Source of the DNA: Njordibacter sp028825405
GTDB taxonomy: Bacteria; Pseudomonadota; Gammaproteobacteria; Pseudomonadales; Balneatricaceae
Assembly: GCF_047730065.1 (NCBI RefSeq)
Contig: NZ_CP159829.1
Coordinates: 2,728,001-2,792,000 of the forward strand
Length of the DNA: 64,000 nucleotides
Direction: 5' to 3'
The first letter of the stretch is position 1. The number at the start of each line of letters is the position of its first letter. Position numbers and translations under genes: made by a program. The notes beneath the pieces are model-generated. The model was not told where the DNA came from and did not search any database. It worked only from the letters and a program-made list of their open reading frames with translations. Positions 26,896 to 35,423 of this stretch are shown here, piece after piece.

Positions 26896-28233
26896 CTAGA
26901 AACGCGTCATGTCAGGACGACCAACCGTGTGTTGGCTGCCTGCTAGTGGTACTTGAGCCATGGCAGAAGCTTCCATTGTTAGAGCTGCAATATCTTCTGG
27001 TTCTAAAGAATGGATGTTCGTCTTACCACACGCACGTGCTAGCAACTGACATTCGATAGTCAGAGTGTGTAAGAAGTTATACACACGCTCTGAAGCTTCG
27101 TCTGGATTTAGACGAGCCCGTAGCTTAGGATCTTGAGTTGCAACGCCTACTGGACAACGACCAGTGTGGCAGTGGTAACACGAACCTGCTTCTACGCCTA
27201 TTTCGTTAGGGAAGTCAGCTTCATCAATGTCACGGTTACAGTTCAAAGCCATCAACGAAGAGTGACCGATCGCTACAGCGTCAGCACCCAGTGCCAAAGC
27301 CTTAGCTACGTCACCACCATTACGAATACCACCGGCATAAACAAGACTGATTTCACCAGACTTGCCGACATCATCAAGGGCATTTCGCGCTTGACGTATA
27401 GCGGCGATACCAGGGACACCCGTTTCTTCAGTAGCAATGTGTGGGCCCGCACCAGTGCCGCCTTCCATACCATCTATGAAGATAGAGTCTGGCTCACACT
27501 TAGCGGCCATACGCACGTCATCATACACACGAGCGGCACCCAACTTAAGCTGAATAGGAATCTGCCAATCAGTGGCTTCACGAATCTCTTTGATCTTCAA
27601 AGATAGATCATCTGGACCCAACCAATCTGGGTGACGAGCAGGAGAACGCTGGTCAATACCAGCTGGTAATGAACGCATCTCAGCAACTTGATCGGTTACT
27701 TTTTGCCCCATCAAGTGACCACCTAAACCCACTTTACAGCCTTGGCCAATAAAGAATTCACAGGCATCAGCAAGACGCAAGTGATGAGGGTTAAAGCCAT
27801 AACGAGACTGGATACACTGATAGAACCACTTTTCTGAGTAGCGGCGCTCATCAGGAATCATGCCACCTTCACCAGAACAGGTCGCAGTACCTGCCATGGT
27901 TGCGCCACGCGCCAAAGCGGTCTTAGCTTCGTAAGACAATGCACCAAAACTCATACCTGTGATATAAACAGGAATATCTAGCACTAATGGCCGCTTAGAG
28001 TTTGGGCCAATGACTGTTTTTGTAAGACACTTCTCACGATAACCTTCGATTACGAAGCGCGTCAAAGTACCTGGCATAAAGGTCAAATCGTCCCAGCTTG
28101 GGATCTTTTTGAACAGTGAAAACGCACGCATACGGTACCGACCAAGGTCAGACTTGATATGAATGTCATTCATAACTTCGGGCGGGAACATGAAGCTCTG
28201 GCCAATAATTTCTTTTTTGTTAACAACTGACAT
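26896..28233 (-). CDS. mgsC: N-methylglutamate synthase, glutamate-synthase-like FMN subunit
   Basis: A 445-residue protein homologous to the FMN-binding synthase domain of glutamate synthase. Visible features are GLGGHLMGQKV, EGGTGAGPH and the cluster-binding segment CYHCHTGRCPVGVATQDP (~residue 350), which would hold a 3Fe-4S cluster. In the N-methylglutamate pathway MgsABC makes N-methylglutamate from methylamine carried as gamma-glutamylmethylamide. The frame extends to 28302, but the ATG at 28233 with GAGGA nine bases upstream removes an overlap with mgsB. The family also includes the rhizobial glxD-type genes, so MgsC is called from the gmaS-mgsA-mgsB context. Confidence 0.85.
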   Translation of the reverse strand: MSVVNKKEIIGQSFMFPPEVMNDIHIKSDLGRYRMRAFSLFKKIPSWDDLTFMPGTLTRFVIEGYREKCLTKTVIGPNSKRPLVLDIPVYITGMSFGALSYEAKTALARGATMAGTATCSGEGGMIPDERRYSEKWFYQCIQSRYGFNPHHLRLADACEFFIGQGCKVGLGGHLMGQKVTDQVAEMRSLPAGIDQRSPARHPDWLGPDDLSLKIKEIREATDWQIPIQLKLGAARVYDDVRMAAKCEPDSIFIDGMEGGTGAGPHIATEETGVPGIAAIRQARNALDDVGKSGEISLVYAGGIRNGGDVAKALALGADAVAIGHSSLMALNCNRDIDEADFPNEIGVEAGSCYHCHTGRCPVGVATQDPKLRARLNPDEASERVYNFLHTLTIECQLLARACGKTNIHSLEPEDIAALTMEASAMAQVPLAGSQHTVGRPDMTRF

Positions 28234-28253
28234 AATAAATTTCCTCGCTGCTC

Positions 28254-29099
28254 TTAAAGAACTAGCTTCTTCTCTGATGGTTCGAGGTTGTCGTAGTTCC
28301 ACAACTGCTTACCAGCAACGATCTTTTGAATGTTATCGATGCCGTGAGGCGCTTCCATACCATATAGATCAAGCTTTGACTTTAACCATTTACGGTCAAG
28401 GTCATTTAAGTCAGCTGGCACGGCATCTACACCTAAGCCTTCAATTTTTCCGCCTACGTAAATGGTACCATCGTACATAGAATCGCCAAGGTTTATGCCT
28501 GCATCACCAAGAATAATCATACGGCCACGCTGCATCATAAAGCCTGTAAATGCGCCCGTCTTACCACCCACGATAATCGTGCCACCTTTTTGGTCGATGC
28601 CCGTACGTGAACCTACGTTGCCTCTGCAGACTAAGTCACCACCTCGGATAGCTGCACCAAAGGTAGAACCCGCATTTTTCTCAACAACAATGGTTCCAGC
28701 CATCATATTTTCACCACATGACCAGCCAACTCGGCCAGAGATATGCACGTTAGGTCCATCGATCAAACCACAACCGAAGTAACCTAAGCTGCCAGTAACG
28801 TTCAGTTGTAAACGGCTGAGTATGCCTACACATAGTCCGTGCATAGAGCCCGGATTACTCAGGTCAATGGTGCCGCAACCTTGATCCATTAATTCGCGTA
28901 TGCGAATGTTAATTGCAGTTGCATCCATACCTTCACAATCCAAAGTTCCTACCTTGTTTGTGTCGACTACTGGAGCCCATGCATAAGTTAGATTAGCCGA
29001 CTCACCAGCATCAAAAAAACGTTGCTGAGTTCGGTTTGTGAGCTTTTCCGTATGCAAACCCATATCATGGGATTGACCGGACGTGCTTACAGTTGCCAT
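28254..29099 (-). CDS. mgsB: N-methylglutamate synthase, GXGXG-repeat subunit
   Basis: A 281-residue protein matching the C-terminal beta-helix (GXGXG) domain of glutamate synthase. The central part has successive Gly-rich turns such as GYFGCGLIDGPNVHISGRVG, GGDLVCRGNVGSRTG and GDAGINLGDSMYDGTIYVGG. It acts as a structural subunit with MgsA and MgsC. Its start overlaps the end of mgsA by 13 bases. Confidence 0.87.
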   Translation of the reverse strand: MATVSTSGQSHDMGLHTEKLTNRTQQRFFDAGESANLTYAWAPVVDTNKVGTLDCEGMDATAINIRIRELMDQGCGTIDLSNPGSMHGLCVGILSRLQLNVTGSLGYFGCGLIDGPNVHISGRVGWSCGENMMAGTIVVEKNAGSTFGAAIRGGDLVCRGNVGSRTGIDQKGGTIIVGGKTGAFTGFMMQRGRMIILGDAGINLGDSMYDGTIYVGGKIEGLGVDAVPADLNDLDRKWLKSKLDLYGMEAPHGIDNIQKIVAGKQLWNYDNLEPSEKKLVL

Positions 29100-30022
29100 A
29101 CGCGCACCTCGCCTTCATAGGGGTCAAATGTATCAATATCGTGATCAAAGATTTTACGGATTGAAACTTCTTCAGAAGCCAATGCAATAAAGTCGTCACT
29201 CTCGTAGATCACCATCGGCTTAGCAGCCATAACGTCTTTAGCCATTCCCAACGAATCAGAAGTCGCCACTAAGTATGTAAATACTCCGTCTAGGTCTTCT
29301 ACCGAACGACGCATAGCTTTTTCTAAGTCATCGCCTTCGCTAATGCGATTGGCGATGTACACAGCAATAAGCTCTGAGTCACAGTTAGAGTTAAATCGGT
29401 TACCAAGACGCTCGAGTGCACGACGGTTAGTCCAGTAGTTAGTTAACTGGCCATTATGGACAACAGAAACGTCTGCAAACGGATAAGCCCAGTAAGGGTG
29501 TGCTGAACGGATGTCTACATCCGACTCAGTTGCCATACGGGTGTGCCCGATCGCGTGGGAGCCTTGAAAGCTATTGATACCATATTGGGCAGAAACAACT
29601 GCTGCATCACCCAAGTCTTTGATCAATTCAAGACCATTACCGCAAGACATTACTTCAACGCCTTCGATGTCTTCAATGTAATCGATTAAGTTTTTAAGGT
29701 CACCATCGAAAGCCACTTCATAACGCAACGCATAGGCTGTTGAGTTTTCTTTCTTAGCAATGTTGGCACCCAACTCAGCCATCCGCGCATCGACTTGGTC
29801 GTTGCGGGTTTGAAGCTGTGAGGCAACATCGAAACCTTTTTTCGTATCAGCTTGCTCAGCAAGGTTGATACGCATTATGTAGTTACTAATGGGGGAGCCA
29901 TATAGCGCATAACCGGTAGAATCTGGTCCGCGATGCTTCAAAGCTTGAAGCATATCAGTCATTTCTTGTCCGATGTTTGCACCGCCCACCTTCTTATGGA
30001 TAAGGCCTGCAATACCACACAT
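29087..30022 (-). CDS. mgsA: N-methylglutamate synthase, class II amidotransferase subunit
   Basis: A 311-residue Ntn-hydrolase of the glutamine amidotransferase class II type. The catalytic Cys is residue 2 (MCGIAGLIHK), and the protein has HRGPDSTGYA, GHTRMATESDVDIRSAHPY and the Asn/Gly oxyanion region HNGQLTNYWTNR. It would release methylamine from gamma-glutamylmethylamide for the synthase subunits. GGAGA precedes the ATG. Confidence 0.87.
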   Translation of the reverse strand: MCGIAGLIHKKVGGANIGQEMTDMLQALKHRGPDSTGYALYGSPISNYIMRINLAEQADTKKGFDVASQLQTRNDQVDARMAELGANIAKKENSTAYALRYEVAFDGDLKNLIDYIEDIEGVEVMSCGNGLELIKDLGDAAVVSAQYGINSFQGSHAIGHTRMATESDVDIRSAHPYWAYPFADVSVVHNGQLTNYWTNRRALERLGNRFNSNCDSELIAVYIANRISEGDDLEKAMRRSVEDLDGVFTYLVATSDSLGMAKDVMAAKPMVIYESDDFIALASEEVSIRKIFDHDIDTFDPYEGEVRVWQL

Positions 30023-30066
30023 GGTCGCGTCTCCTAATATTTACTTTTAGAGTAGTTATAAAATTG

Positions 30067-30094
30067 GCTGGAAGGTGATTAACCTTGCCAGCCG
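30067..30094 (-). terminator. hairpin between gmaS and mgsA, possible attenuator
   Basis: On the minus strand, GGCTGG-cAAGGT...ACCTT-CCAGCC forms a stem of about 11 pairs, followed by AATTTTATAA. The T run is poor. It may partly terminate so that gmaS mRNA exceeds mgs mRNA, or it may simply protect the gmaS 3' end. Confidence 0.5.
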
Positions 30095-30116
30095 AGGTTT
30101 TCTAAAGACTTGCTTT

Positions 30117-31592
30117 TTATGGCAAGCAATCAAGATAGGTTTCCGTGTCCCAATTAGTCACGGTTTGATTGAAGCGTTCCCACTCATCATTCTTATAAGC
30201 ACTATAGACCGTATACATTTCACCTGGCATTGACGACTTAATCACTTCGTCATTGGCAAGCTCGGTCATGGCATCACCTAAAGACATCGGTAATTTCGTA
30301 ACTTGCTTACCCGCATCCATGGCCTCGTAGATGTTACGTTCTTCAGGATCGCCAGGATCAAGGTCACTGTCGATACCATCATCAAAGGCTTTAAGAAGTG
30401 CAGCTCCCATTAAGTATGGATTCACCATAGAGTCTACGGAACGATACTCAAAGCGGCCTGGCGCAGATACTCGCAGCGCACAAGTGCGGTTCTGGTAACC
30501 CCAGTCAGCAAAAATAGGTGCCCAGAAGCCGGTGTCCCATAAGCGACGGAACGAGTTAACCGTGGATGATCCGATAGAGGTTAGTGCTGGTAAATGGGCG
30601 ATAACGCCGCCAATGCATTGAAGACCGATGGGACCTGGCTTAGAGGCATGAATCTCTGGCACCGGCATAAAGGTGTTAAGGCCACCTTCACGATAGGTAA
30701 ATGGCCCAGGCATGCCCGGCAGCGTATCACCACCCGCAATTTCTGGATGACAGACGTCTTCACCACCTGACCATAGAGACATGTTGTGATGACAACCTGA
30801 AGCTGAAACACCCATGAATGGCTTACTCATAAAGCAAGCAATCAAACCAAATTCACGTGCCACTTGTGCACAAATTTGGCGATAAGTGGTTAAACGGTCT
30901 GCATTTTGCAGCACATCATCGTACTGGGTGTTGAGTTCTAACTGGCCAGGTGCATCTTCGTGATCGCCTTGAATAATATCCAAACCCATTTGCTCAGAGT
31001 ATTCAATAACACGCATAAACACTGGGCGTAATTCTTCAAACTGGTCAATGTGGTAACAAGTCGGCTTAGTCACACCACCATCTGGTTGGCCATCCTCACC
31101 CTTTTTTAACCACATCATTTCTGGTTCGGTACCACAGCGCATTTCTAGGCCATGCTTACCTTTAAATTCTTCGTGAATACGACGCAAGTTGCCACGACAG
31201 TCAGATGTCAAAAATTGACCTGGATTAACCCGTTCTTCACGGTTACGGAAAAGCGTACAAAAAACGCGTGCAACGCGTTTATCCCAAGGCAGCTGCATAA
31301 ACGTATCTGGGTCAGCGATGCCCACCAACTCTGAAGCTTCGGGGCCGTACCCAATATAATTACCGTGACGGTCAATGGCTAAGTTTGCTGTTGAACCATA
31401 TACGAGTTGGAAGCCCTTGGCCGCGGTACGTTCCCAATGGCGTGCTGGGATACCTTTACCCACAATGCGACCCGTCACAGAAATAAATTGGTAATAAACA
31501 TAGGTAATGCCTAGTTCATCAATTTTAGCGCGGACTTGTTTAACCAGATCATCCCGACCTGGAGCGTCAACATACTGTTGTAAATCTGTCAT
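30117..31592 (-). CDS. gmaS: gamma-glutamylmethylamide synthetase (glutamine-synthetase-like)
   Basis: A 491-residue protein of the glutamine synthetase superfamily, type III/GlnT-like. It carries GDHEDAPGQLELN (metal-binding Glu region), SASGCHHNMSLW (the His-containing ATP/substrate loop) and the RVSAPGRFEYRSVDSMVNPYL region. In methylamine users GmaS ligates methylamine to glutamate with ATP, giving gamma-glutamylmethylamide. Placement directly upstream of mgsABC on the same strand supports GmaS over an ordinary glutamine synthetase. AGGAGG precedes the ATG by 5 bases. The gene is divergent from a FadR-type regulator. Confidence 0.87.
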   Translation of the reverse strand: MTDLQQYVDAPGRDDLVKQVRAKIDELGITYVYYQFISVTGRIVGKGIPARHWERTAAKGFQLVYGSTANLAIDRHGNYIGYGPEASELVGIADPDTFMQLPWDKRVARVFCTLFRNREERVNPGQFLTSDCRGNLRRIHEEFKGKHGLEMRCGTEPEMMWLKKGEDGQPDGGVTKPTCYHIDQFEELRPVFMRVIEYSEQMGLDIIQGDHEDAPGQLELNTQYDDVLQNADRLTTYRQICAQVAREFGLIACFMSKPFMGVSASGCHHNMSLWSGGEDVCHPEIAGGDTLPGMPGPFTYREGGLNTFMPVPEIHASKPGPIGLQCIGGVIAHLPALTSIGSSTVNSFRRLWDTGFWAPIFADWGYQNRTCALRVSAPGRFEYRSVDSMVNPYLMGAALLKAFDDGIDSDLDPGDPEERNIYEAMDAGKQVTKLPMSLGDAMTELANDEVIKSSMPGEMYTVYSAYKNDEWERFNQTVTNWDTETYLDCLP

Positions 31593-31933
31593 CGATGCCT
31601 CCTCATATTATTGTTTTTTTGGGCTTAGGACCTTTTTTTGCCAACCAATGAGACTTTTTGGTACAGTAAAGGTACACATATAGCACCCAAATTTTATACC
31701 ATTTATGGATTTGATGAGGCAAGCTTTATTTTGTAAAATATTACTACAAATATTGTCAAATTTGGTTACATGGCTGTTTATAATGGATTTTTTTAATTAA
31801 CCAAAAAACATTAATCTTCAAATAATTATAATAAAAAATTAATAGTCATTATTTTTATACCAATAAGTATACCAATTCAAAGAGTATGTATGCTAACCTG
31901 TAACCATTATTGAACCAAAAACAGTGATCCACC
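31593..31933. promoter_or_regulatory. 341-base divergent control region gmaS / FadR-type regulator
   Basis: Very AT-rich and non-coding. TATACCAAT is repeated at 31856-31864 and 31868-31876, 12 bases apart. On the gmaS side, GGTAC occurs at 31660-31664 and 31671-31675, 11 bases apart, and another TATACCA lies near 31697. TGGTA/TACCA half-sites are usual for FadR-subfamily GntR regulators, so these are candidate operators for the adjacent regulator. No clear -35/-10 pair was assigned. Confidence 0.4.
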
Positions 31934-32647
31934 ATGTTTCCAAATACGGCGCCTTTAAGCTATCAAACCTTTGATCGACGACAATCGAGGCCTAATGGGG
32001 CACGGGCCCTTGCAGGCGCTCTTGCTGAGGCGATACGCAAGCAAGTTTATAGAGTCAATGAGCGCCTGCCTGCAGAACGTGAGCTAGCCAGTCATTATGA
32101 TGTCTCTCGGGGCACGCTGAGAAATGCTCTCGCCTTACTAGAACAGGAGGGTCTGGTGACACGCAAAGTAGGTAGTGGCACTTTTGTGATGCCACCAACC
32201 ATGGAGAAAGTGGCTAGCCAATTCGCTGACACCACCAGCCCAATGCAGCTAATGCAAGTGCGTAATATGCTCGAACCTATTATTGTGGATCTGGCTGTGC
32301 ATCATGCTGCCGGGAGAGACCTTGAACAGCTGCGTATCGCTTTAGAACGAGTGGAAGCAGCTCGCACAGCAGAACAATTTTCTATTGCTGATGAAGCCTT
32401 TCACCAGAGTATCGCCGAGGCTTGTGGCAACCCATTGATGATTTGGATTTACGAGCAAGTTAATGAGGTACGCCGCCATGAACTATGGCGGGCTAGCCGA
32501 GGCGAAGTACTGAGCCAACAAAATATGACCCAATACAATGCCCATCACCGCGCTTTGTTTGAGGCCATTAGCCAGCGCGATGTTCAAGCGGCAAAAGCCC
32601 ATATGATTGAGCACCTTAGCAAGGCGAGAGAAGACCTAGTGCGCTAA
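31934..32647 (+). CDS. FadR-subfamily GntR transcriptional regulator (FCD domain)
   Basis: A 237-residue protein. The winged helix is at residues ~22-85 (LPAERELASHYDVSRGTLRNAL, then EGLVTRKVGSGTFV). The all-helical FCD ligand domain spans ~95-230 with the metal/ligand residues D..FH (DEAFHQSIAEACGN) and a later H..L region (HHRALFEAISQRD). FCD regulators bind small organic acids or amines. Placed between gmaS (divergent) and tdm (downstream, same strand), it is well sited to control both. The effector is unknown. Confidence 0.88.
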   Translation: MFPNTAPLSYQTFDRRQSRPNGARALAGALAEAIRKQVYRVNERLPAERELASHYDVSRGTLRNALALLEQEGLVTRKVGSGTFVMPPTMEKVASQFADTTSPMQLMQVRNMLEPIIVDLAVHHAAGRDLEQLRIALERVEAARTAEQFSIADEAFHQSIAEACGNPLMIWIYEQVNEVRRHELWRASRGEVLSQQNMTQYNAHHRALFEAISQRDVQAAKAHMIEHLSKAREDLVR

Positions 32648-32668
32648 TGCCAGCCACATAAAGCCGCT

Positions 32669-32687
32669 TTGTTAAAAAATTTAACAA
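32669..32687. promoter_or_regulatory. palindrome upstream of tdm, candidate regulator operator
   Basis: TTGTTAAA-AAA-TTTAACAA is a perfect 8-base inverted repeat with a three-base centre, 22 bases after the FadR-type regulator stop. It could be a GntR-type operator. With no T tract after it, it is a poor terminator. Confidence 0.4.
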
Positions 32688-32698
32688 AATATTACATT

Positions 32699-32730
32699 CC
32701 ATTCATAGCATAGACAAAATCTGTTCATAT
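32699..32730 (+). promoter_or_regulatory. candidate tor boxes (TorR sites) upstream of tdm
   Basis: CTGTTCATAT at 32721-32730 equals the decameric tor-box consensus described for E. coli TorR, as I recall it. A degenerate partner, CCATTCATAG, begins exactly 22 bases earlier at 32699, about two helical turns. The second half of the exact box (TTCATA) would overlap a weak -35, followed after 17 bases by GATAGC as a weak -10. That is the layout expected of an activator-dependent promoter. torR itself is 10 kb downstream in this window. Confidence 0.55.
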
Positions 32731-32789
32731 CAACTTGTTAATCTGAAGATAGCGGGATCGCTGAGCTCTGCGATTTTAACAGGACTATA

Positions 32790-35093
32790 TTGAGCCAAGT
32801 GCCTATGAAACCCCTTAGTTACTACAGTGCCGACCCCATGCCACACCCCGTAATGGGTGCGGATGGCACACAACGCTACCGAGTGCCTGCACAGCATTTG
32901 ATTTCTTTACAGTTGGCCGCAGGCTCTACCATAACTTTGCATGATCCAGAAGGTGAGCAAGAAGCACAACTTATTGCGTTCGATAAAGATGGAAAGGCCG
33001 ATCTTGCAAGCTTGGGTGCGGCTGCTAATAGTGATATTGCACCCTTACGCAAATGGATGGATGCTAACGATCACAAAAGCTGCCAAGGTATTTCCATATT
33101 TGGCGCCAAGTCAAAACCCCAAAGTAAGCAGACTTTCACCATCATGAGTGACTGCCTGTGCTTGATCGCTGCCCCAGGCGAAGACATGGGGCCCGACCAG
33201 CTGCTCCCACCTACCGACATTATCGTTGGCGTCACTGGTGGCCAAGTTATTGAAGATGAGGATTTGCCAACACCACTGGGAGTGGTAGATCGTGAAATTC
33301 GCGTGCACAACAGCACCGCTGAAAGTTATTTAGTCAAAGCTGGCGAATACATTCAAATTATTGATGTTGCTGGGCGTCAATGCTCAGATTTCATTGCGCT
33401 AGACGCTGCGCGTTTAACTGAAGGGGTAGAAAAACTTATTTGCCCATTAACAACCCGAACCTTAATGGCGTCTGCCTTTCCTGGCCCAGGTTTGCACGAC
33501 AAGTTTTATACCGATGATCAGATTAACATCCTTAATGTGATCCAAGATACTGTGGGGCGTCACGATACCTTTAACTTAGCGTGTAGTGCAAAGTATTATG
33601 ATGACACTGGCTACCCTGGCCACACGAATTGTTCAGACAACTTGAATGCAGTACTGGGACCCCTGGGCATAGCACCACGTAAAGGCTGGCCCGCAGTGAA
33701 TTTTTTCTTTAACACTGGCTACGATGATTACGATCAACATAGCTCTTGCCAGCCTTGGACTCGCCCTGGTGACTACGTATTAATGCAAGCTCAGGTCGAC
33801 CTTGTTTGTGGCTCAACGGCTTGCCCAGACGACACCAGCCCAGCTAATGGTTGGAACCCAACCGACATTCACGTGCGGATTTACGCCGCTGATAATCACT
33901 TTGAGAAAGGCAATGCCTTCCGTAAAAACGCCGTAGCGGATTCAACTATGACCAAGAAAACAGCATTCCACGACCGCTTCGCCACCATGACTCAGCACTT
34001 TGTTGATTACAATGGCTACTGGCTAGCCAACCATTTTAGTAACTATGGTGCCATCGCCGAATACTGGGCATGTCGTGAAAAGGTTGTATTGATGGATCTA
34101 AGCCCACTGCGTAAATGCGAAGTTTTGGGGCCAGATGCCGAGAATTTATTAAACTACGCAGTTACCCGCAATATTCGTAAGCTTGCCATTGGCCAAGTCA
34201 TTTACACCGCCATGTGCTACCACAACGGTTGCATGGTAGACGATGGCACTGTTTTCCGTCTTGGTGCAGATAACTTCCGTTGGGTTGGGGGTTGCGATGG
34301 TGCCATTGAGTGGTTACGCAAAGTGGCAATTGAGAAGAATTTTAAGGTAGTGATCAAGGACTCTAACGATCAATTACACAATTTACCCGTACAGGGTCCG
34401 CTTAGTGGAGAAACTTTGAAGAAAGTGATTTTCACACCTGATAGCCAAACAACCATGGAAGACTTGCGTCCGTTTCGAATTACCCATGGCCGTATTGGTG
34501 GACCTCAAGGAGTACCTGTGACTGTTTCCCGCACGGGTTACACTGGTGAGCGTGGATACGAAGTATGGTGTCACCCTAAACATGGTCATGAAGTATGGGA
34601 TGCAGTTTGGGAAGCCGGACAAGAATTTGGTATCACACCGTTAGGCCTAGAAGCGCTCGACAATCTAAGAATTGAATCGGCACTCATTTTTGCCGATTAC
34701 GAATTTAACGACCAAACAGACCCGTTTGAAGCCGGCATAGGCTTCACCGTGCCACTTAAAACAAAAGACGAAGATTTTATTGGCCGAGATGCTTTGATTG
34801 AACGACAAGCGAATCCACAGCGTCAATTGGTGGGTTTAGTGCTAGAAGGTGAAGAAATTGCCAGCCATGGAGAATGTGTGCGCGTAGGCCGCCAACAAGT
34901 AGGCACCATTACCAGCGCCGTGCGCTCTCCCATATTAAATCAGAATATCGCCTTATGCAGCATGTCCATTGATCACATCGAACCTGGTATGCAGGTAGAG
35001 GTAGGCAAGCTTGATGGCCATATTAAACGTATTCCTGCAACTGTAGTGGGCATTTCTCACTATGACCCCACTAAATCTCGGGTTAGAGCTTAA
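32790..35093 (+). CDS. tdm: trimethylamine N-oxide demethylase (DUF1989 + GcvT-type domain)
   Basis: A 767-residue protein with the domain order of Tdm. Residues ~165-370 form a DUF1989 domain (GRHDTFNLACS, GHTNCSDNL and CGSTACPDDTSPANGWNPT), preceded by a ~160-residue N-terminal region that looks like a diverged related fold. Residues ~405-767 form a GcvT/aminomethyltransferase-like, tetrahydrofolate-binding domain (VSRTGYTGERGYEVW, LGLEALDNLRIESAL). Tdm converts TMAO to dimethylamine and formaldehyde, and the folate domain can capture the one-carbon unit. A TMAO-type ABC importer downstream supports the call. The start is TTG at 32790, 5 bases after AGGA; the ATG at 32805 is an alternative. 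A small ATCGC/GCGAT hairpin lies just before the ribosome-binding site. Confidence 0.88.
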   Translation: MSQVPMKPLSYYSADPMPHPVMGADGTQRYRVPAQHLISLQLAAGSTITLHDPEGEQEAQLIAFDKDGKADLASLGAAANSDIAPLRKWMDANDHKSCQGISIFGAKSKPQSKQTFTIMSDCLCLIAAPGEDMGPDQLLPPTDIIVGVTGGQVIEDEDLPTPLGVVDREIRVHNSTAESYLVKAGEYIQIIDVAGRQCSDFIALDAARLTEGVEKLICPLTTRTLMASAFPGPGLHDKFYTDDQINILNVIQDTVGRHDTFNLACSAKYYDDTGYPGHTNCSDNLNAVLGPLGIAPRKGWPAVNFFFNTGYDDYDQHSSCQPWTRPGDYVLMQAQVDLVCGSTACPDDTSPANGWNPTDIHVRIYAADNHFEKGNAFRKNAVADSTMTKKTAFHDRFATMTQHFVDYNGYWLANHFSNYGAIAEYWACREKVVLMDLSPLRKCEVLGPDAENLLNYAVTRNIRKLAIGQVIYTAMCYHNGCMVDDGTVFRLGADNFRWVGGCDGAIEWLRKVAIEKNFKVVIKDSNDQLHNLPVQGPLSGETLKKVIFTPDSQTTMEDLRPFRITHGRIGGPQGVPVTVSRTGYTGERGYEVWCHPKHGHEVWDAVWEAGQEFGITPLGLEALDNLRIESALIFADYEFNDQTDPFEAGIGFTVPLKTKDEDFIGRDALIERQANPQRQLVGLVLEGEEIASHGECVRVGRQQVGTITSAVRSPILNQNIALCSMSIDHIEPGMQVEVGKLDGHIKRIPATVVGISHYDPTKSRVRA

Positions 35094-35423
35094 CGTGGGC
35101 TAGTGTTGCGACCCTTTTTTGACTTAGGCAGCATCCTCAGTCGAAAAAATAAACAGGACTTTGCCTGTAATCAAAGAAATAGTAATGCGTAGCTACCAAT
35201 AAACATAATATCTGGAGCCATGCATTATGTTTTAAGCAAGCGCGCCATTACATTTGTAGTGAGCAAGTTAGCTCTTAGAACTGCTGTAGCTCAATTAGAC
35301 TCACAAGAGTCGCCCATAATGACTGCACATGGTTCAAGGCTGTTATTTAGCAGCTGGTGCTTTTTACTCCTGGTGGGTAAATGCACTAATTTTAATAACT
35401 AAAATAATATTGAGGTCAGACTA
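35094..35423. other. 330-base gap between tdm and tmoX
   Basis: A 60-codon frame at 35220-35402 has no domain or convincing ribosome-binding site and is probably chance. An imperfect repeat, TTTTTTGACT...AGTCGAAAAAA (35114-35149), could form a stem after tdm. A tmoX promoter presumably lies here, but no good sigma-70 pair or tor box was found. Confidence 0.45.

Noticed and set aside
30117..31592. Ordinary glutamine synthetase
   Set aside because: The gene sits directly upstream of mgsABC and near tdm, which favours GmaS; a nitrogen-assimilating GlnA would usually stand with ntrBC.
35220..35402. 60-codon frame between tdm and tmoX
   Set aside because: Composition and lack of motif suggest chance; a promoter for tmoX is expected in this gap.
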